64,000 nucleotides of DNA, taken from positions 31,904-95,903 of the forward strand of contig JBAMJV010008442.1 of the NCBI GenBank assembly GCA_037951105.1, in the 5' to 3' direction. The notes below the pieces were generated by a model that was not told the origin of the DNA, made no database searches, and saw nothing but the letters and a program-made list of their open reading frames with translations. The stretch is from Echinarachnius parma (taxonomy: Eukaryota > Echinodermata > Echinoidea > Clypeasteroida > Echinarachniidae). A program made the translations under genes and the position numbers. Below, piece by piece: positions 60,525 to 64,000 of this stretch (position 1 is the first letter of the stretch; every line of letters starts with the position of its first letter).

Positions 60525-60765
60525 GTTTATGAAAGCCGCTGACATTGAGCCTAAATTCACCGTCAGCTTGGCCCGTCTACGCTGGACACATTCTATACGC
60601 TCGTTCGAGCGATTCGCTCGTGCGAATTACCATGTGCGCATTTGCCATAGGATTAACACGCAGCGCACGAGGCTGTATATCAACATACGACCATCGGCGA
60701 GATATCTATCCGCAACAGATGACTATTTACCAAATATATCAATTAGTAGGCGGTTTCCAGGCAAA
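60525..60765. other. CpG-dense patch
   Basis: About twenty CpG dinucleotides fall within roughly 150 bp ('acgctcgttcgagcgattcg' and onward) in DNA that is otherwise CpG-poor and AT-rich. Two overlapping plus-strand frames of 85 and 98 codons cross it without domain features. It could be an unmethylated regulatory patch, a first-exon region or a recent insertion. Confidence 0.5.
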
Positions 60766-60962
60766 ATTTGTATCATCCCGTATTAGTAAAAACATATTCT
60801 TTCACATGATTGGTAATAAGAGCGTCCATTTCATTTTTTGAGAGGGGGGCGTTTCCCAAAACTGGTATTGGCCTTTAAACTTGTTACAGTTAATCTACAT
60901 TTTAATTAAAACACAAGGGAGTACGACTATATATTCTTCACTCCAAGGATTGCCCAGCTTAA

Positions 60963-61499
60963 AGGGGTAGTTTAGTTTTAGTAAGGCTGAACTTAAGTAG
61001 CCAAAACCTGCACAGTAACATTATAAACTAATAGTTATAACTCCACCATGCTCGAAAGGTAACATACAAAATTACAAACGACTAAGTAAAAAGCCTGTTA
61101 TCATTCAAAAAGAGCCATTGAAACACAAGAGGGCGCTTTTTAAAAAGGCATGGGTTTCAACCATTTTTCATACAAAATTATGCATGATGTTTTATTGATA
61201 TAATGATTAAATAGCGAGATCATCAACAACTATTTAAAAAACGCTTTTGAAAATTTTTGAAAAAGTGCAAGCATTTTTTAATTTTTGTCTAAAAATCATC
61301 TAATTATTTGGGCCCCAAATAATTATAAGATCAGATATATTTATTGATATTTCAGCCGTTTCTGGGTCGATTTTGACCAAATAAAGTTTATTCTGCCATT
61401 AAAATTGCATGTTCTCTCAAATTCGACACTCAGTTTTTCATTACCTCACAAAAAAATTGTGATCTGCAGCGCCCTCTCTACCAAAACTAAACTACCCCT
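60963..61499. mobile_element. 537-bp piggyBac-like MITE in a TTAA target
   Basis: The ends read 'aggggtagtttagttttagt' and, in reverse complement, 'aggggtagtttagttttggt', flanked on both sides by TTAA (60959-60962, 61500-61503). It has no transposase. TTAA target duplications are the hallmark of piggyBac-superfamily elements; family membership is inferred from that alone. Confidence 0.8.
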
Positions 61500-61503
61500 T
61501 TAA

Positions 61504-61860
61504 GGTGGGTGAAATATTTTTCAAAGTTTCAGTAAATGGCAGAATGTTGGCGAGTACAAAAATTAGATTGCCTTCAATATATGAATTGATTGATGTATTG
61601 ACAACAGCTTTGGAAGGAGACATAACACATGACTCATAAAATCAAGAACATTGAGGAATTCTATAACAGGTTAAACTGGGTTGGTGAAATATTATTCAAG
61701 TCTTCAATAAATGGAAGAATTTTATTTGAGGCAAGTACAAAAATAGTTGTGTTTTTAATAGATCAATGAATTGATCAATATAATGACAACAGCTTTGGAA
61801 GGAGACATAACACATGACTCATAACATGAAGAACATTAATATTGAGCGCATCTGTTCTTT
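61504..61860. repeat. Two-copy tandem repeat, spacing ~180-185 bp
   Basis: 'gacaacagctttggaaggag' and continuing 'acataacacatgactcataa' occurs at 61600 and 61785; 'gtgaaatatt.ttcaa' starts each unit. The first unit is interrupted at its left edge by the TTAA-flanked MITE. Confidence 0.88.
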
Positions 61861-61869
61861 TCTGTCCTG

Positions 61870-63830
61870 AATGTGCAGAAAGAGTTCCCTTCATTACAAC
61901 TTAAGACAGCCAGCCAGGCACCACTTAAAGATGAGATAATTTATGTCTCGAGATATGAGTCTTCTTTTATTTGAAGACATACGTGCTCATTTTTGTCATG
62001 AGATTTAGGATCTCCTTCAGAGGGGGTGGTAAAAGATGACTCAATGAAATAATTCATGAACAAAAAGCAGATATTTGACTCCTAATTCGATCCTGGATAA
62101 ATCTGGGGGATCCTCTCATCGCAAGGGATTGTCGCATTGATCAAGGTTTAGCTTGACAGAGGCGTCAGACACAATTTTCAGAAGCTTCAGGAGTCTAGGT
62201 ACGAGGTGCTTACAGGGTTACACTTTATGGCGGTGTCATGGTATTATAAGTTGGTTTAAAACATAGTTGTCAATCAAAATAATTATGAATAATGAAGAGA
62301 AATAAAATTGGCAACAATAGTAGTTTTTGACTGATTGTCATCAAACAATAACATCGACAACTGGCTGTTTTGTCTGCCATCTTTGAGGCCCGAATTTTCA
62401 TCCGGGGGCTACATTTAACACTAGGTTATTTTAGTCCCGACTTAAATTTAACATAATGGTTGGTACACCCAATTTCGACTTATTCCGTCTTTTGATTACA
62501 TTTACTTCACATGCATGGATATAGGAGCTAAAATTACATCTCATAATGTAACGTGTTATATTTAACCCAGGACTAAATTTAAGGCTTAGCTGTATCTAAG
62601 TCTAACTCTTGTCACAGTTACTACACCCCTGCCCCATCCCCTCCATGAGGAAATTTTAAATGTATAAGAATATTAAAGTTCATTGTTAATCGACTGAGGA
62701 CAGGCAAAGTACAAGGAGGGAGTCAGGGAGACAAAGAGGCAGGCAGAGACAGACCTGGAGGATGACATGGACAGGCTTGAAAGTTTAAACTGATGTTGTT
62801 GAGAGGTTTGAGGGAGGCCAAGGACAGAGAAGGATGTAGGGAGTTGGATGCCAAGCCACTGGTGGCGCCCCTACGGTCTTTCAGACAATGGGATAGGTAA
62901 GGTGAGGAAACCACTGAGAAACTGTAAGAAACTTCACATGCAAGAGACCAGTCCCAGTATCCCTGCACATAGGAACAAATATCTAGATTTATCAGAACTT
63001 TTGCAATGAAATGGTACCTGGATAGGTCTCTTTGAAACTAATTTTAGTTGGACCATCCAGGAACAAGTAATTGTTGGATTTGGGAGATTTCCAAGTGGAA
63101 GAGAATCACCGAATCGGCTTGTGCGAGTCAGAGCCAATCTATCGTGATGGCATCAAAACGTGATTGAGTCACTAATTTACCGCCAAGGATGTCGTAAAGA
63201 TGTCAACAGTTCGGTGGAATACGAGAGGACTGCTGGCGGAGAAACAAGGTATCGCTTAATCCTACTTCCTATTGGAGGCGGATATGGTTGGATTAAACAG
63301 GCCACTGTAATTTTTCAACAAATTTTGGGAATATGGAGGCCTAACTTTAGTAATAAAATGGCAAGAAACCTAATTTCTTAACCTCAACTAAATCCATCGA
63401 ACTTGTACCCTAACCACATTGAAATTAAAATTAGAAATTACTTATTACAAGTTACATATTTAAATAAGATTGTATTTCAGGCAGAGCTTGTCTTCAACCC
63501 GAGTTCTTTAATGATCAATTTTTAAATTTGTTATAAACTTGTCATTTTCTTACTTATAAACCTTATTTTCTAGACAATCACAATTTAAGGGAATCATAAA
63601 ACGAGAAATGTTTTCACTAAAATATGAATCACATCAAAACATTGTCCAACCATGATAATGTTGTCTTCAAATGAGAGAATGTAACAGCTCTACTGTATGA
63701 AAGTTATGAAGTTAATAATGAATACCTCATACCACCCAAGGATGACAGTCCTACGTACATGTATAAGGTTACGAAAAATCATAATACATGTATGTGTATA
63801 TATGCAGTATGTAGACAATATGTGACCGGC
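61870..63830. other. Right-end DNA, no gene recognised
   Basis: Charged, exon-like short frames near 62700-62790 and 63020-63140 lack convincing splice sites and family similarity. No N-terminal MAGUK exon could be recognised. Confidence 0.4.
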
Positions 63831-63832
63831 TA

Positions 63833-64000
63833 TAGCAAAACCCGGCACTTGTCTGTAAGAATCCAAATGTAGATATTCATACCATTACAACGGCCTTATC
63901 ACAACCTTTCATTTGATCCTTTAGTCTACCTTATTGGTCAATAATTGGAAAGATATGATTGTTTCAATTTTACAATCATAGGTCTTTTACACACATTGTG
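63833..64000. mobile_element. MITE copy 2, cut by the window end
   Basis: It starts 'tgaccggctatagcaaaacc' and matches 15471-15650 along its whole visible length, including 'gatatgattgtttcaatttt' and 'ggtcttttacacacattgt'. The right end lies outside the window. Confidence 0.8.

Noticed and set aside
62700-62790. Charged, coiled-coil-like plus-strand segment (AKYKEGVRETKRQAETDLED) as an exon
   Set aside because: A stop precedes it closely, the possible donor is poor, and no second exon or family match was found.

Overview
This 64 kb window is eukaryotic, AT-rich and repeat-rich. It looks like intron-dominated nuclear DNA of a marine invertebrate. A deuterostome such as an echinoderm is my best guess, from the style of the dispersed repeats and the long G runs, but no marker here proves it.

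One protein-coding gene dominates. A membrane-associated guanylate kinase of the p55/MPP family runs right to left on the minus strand from about 49.4 kb to 3.1 kb. Fifteen coding exons were rebuilt; all junctions keep the frame and obey GT/AG. They encode 615 residues in the order L27-L27-PDZ-SH3-hook-guanylate kinase. The hook, guanylate-kinase domain and C-terminus look most like PALS1/MPP5/Stardust, the Crumbs-complex scaffold. The second L27 and the PDZ domain also resemble MPP3/MPP7. The N-terminal exon(s) before the first L27 were not found and probably lie beyond 64 kb or are very short. A second start appears inside the gene at 39.1-39.3 kb. A CCAAT box, a TATA box and an initiator precede a 22-codon first exon that splices in frame into the second-L27 exon, which would give a short isoform without the first L27.

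Layout by region. 0-2.9 kb: non-coding DNA beyond the gene's 3' end, with a polyA signal inside a dispersed repeat. 3.1-7.4 kb: compact 3' half of the gene (guanylate kinase, hook, SH3), followed by two decayed partial copies of the SH3 exon. 8.1-9.1 kb: a clean 180-bp tandem array. 10.1-13.2 kb: hinge exon and last PDZ exon, with repeats. 13.4-24.6 kb: a large intron full of decayed tandem arrays. 24.6-38.5 kb: two PDZ exons separated by repeat-rich introns. 38.5-43.6 kb: L27 exons and the internal promoter. 43.6-49.4 kb: intron, then the first L27 exon. 49.4-53.5 kb: a 3.9-kb foldback structure whose arms are built from ~160-bp subrepeats. 54.7-55.0 kb: a MITE with a 4-bp target duplication. 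55.5-58.05 kb: a young 5'-truncated non-LTR retrotransposon with an open 849-codon frame and a perfect 10-bp target-site duplication. 58-64 kb: no recognisable gene, with a CpG-dense patch and more MITEs.

The main structural theme beyond the gene is local duplication with a spacing near 160-190 bp. It produces many short arrays, and in three places the duplicated segment includes part of a MAGUK exon, leaving decayed exon copies nearby. Many foldback/MITE elements have inserted into these arrays, and neighbouring tandem copies sometimes preserve the empty target site.
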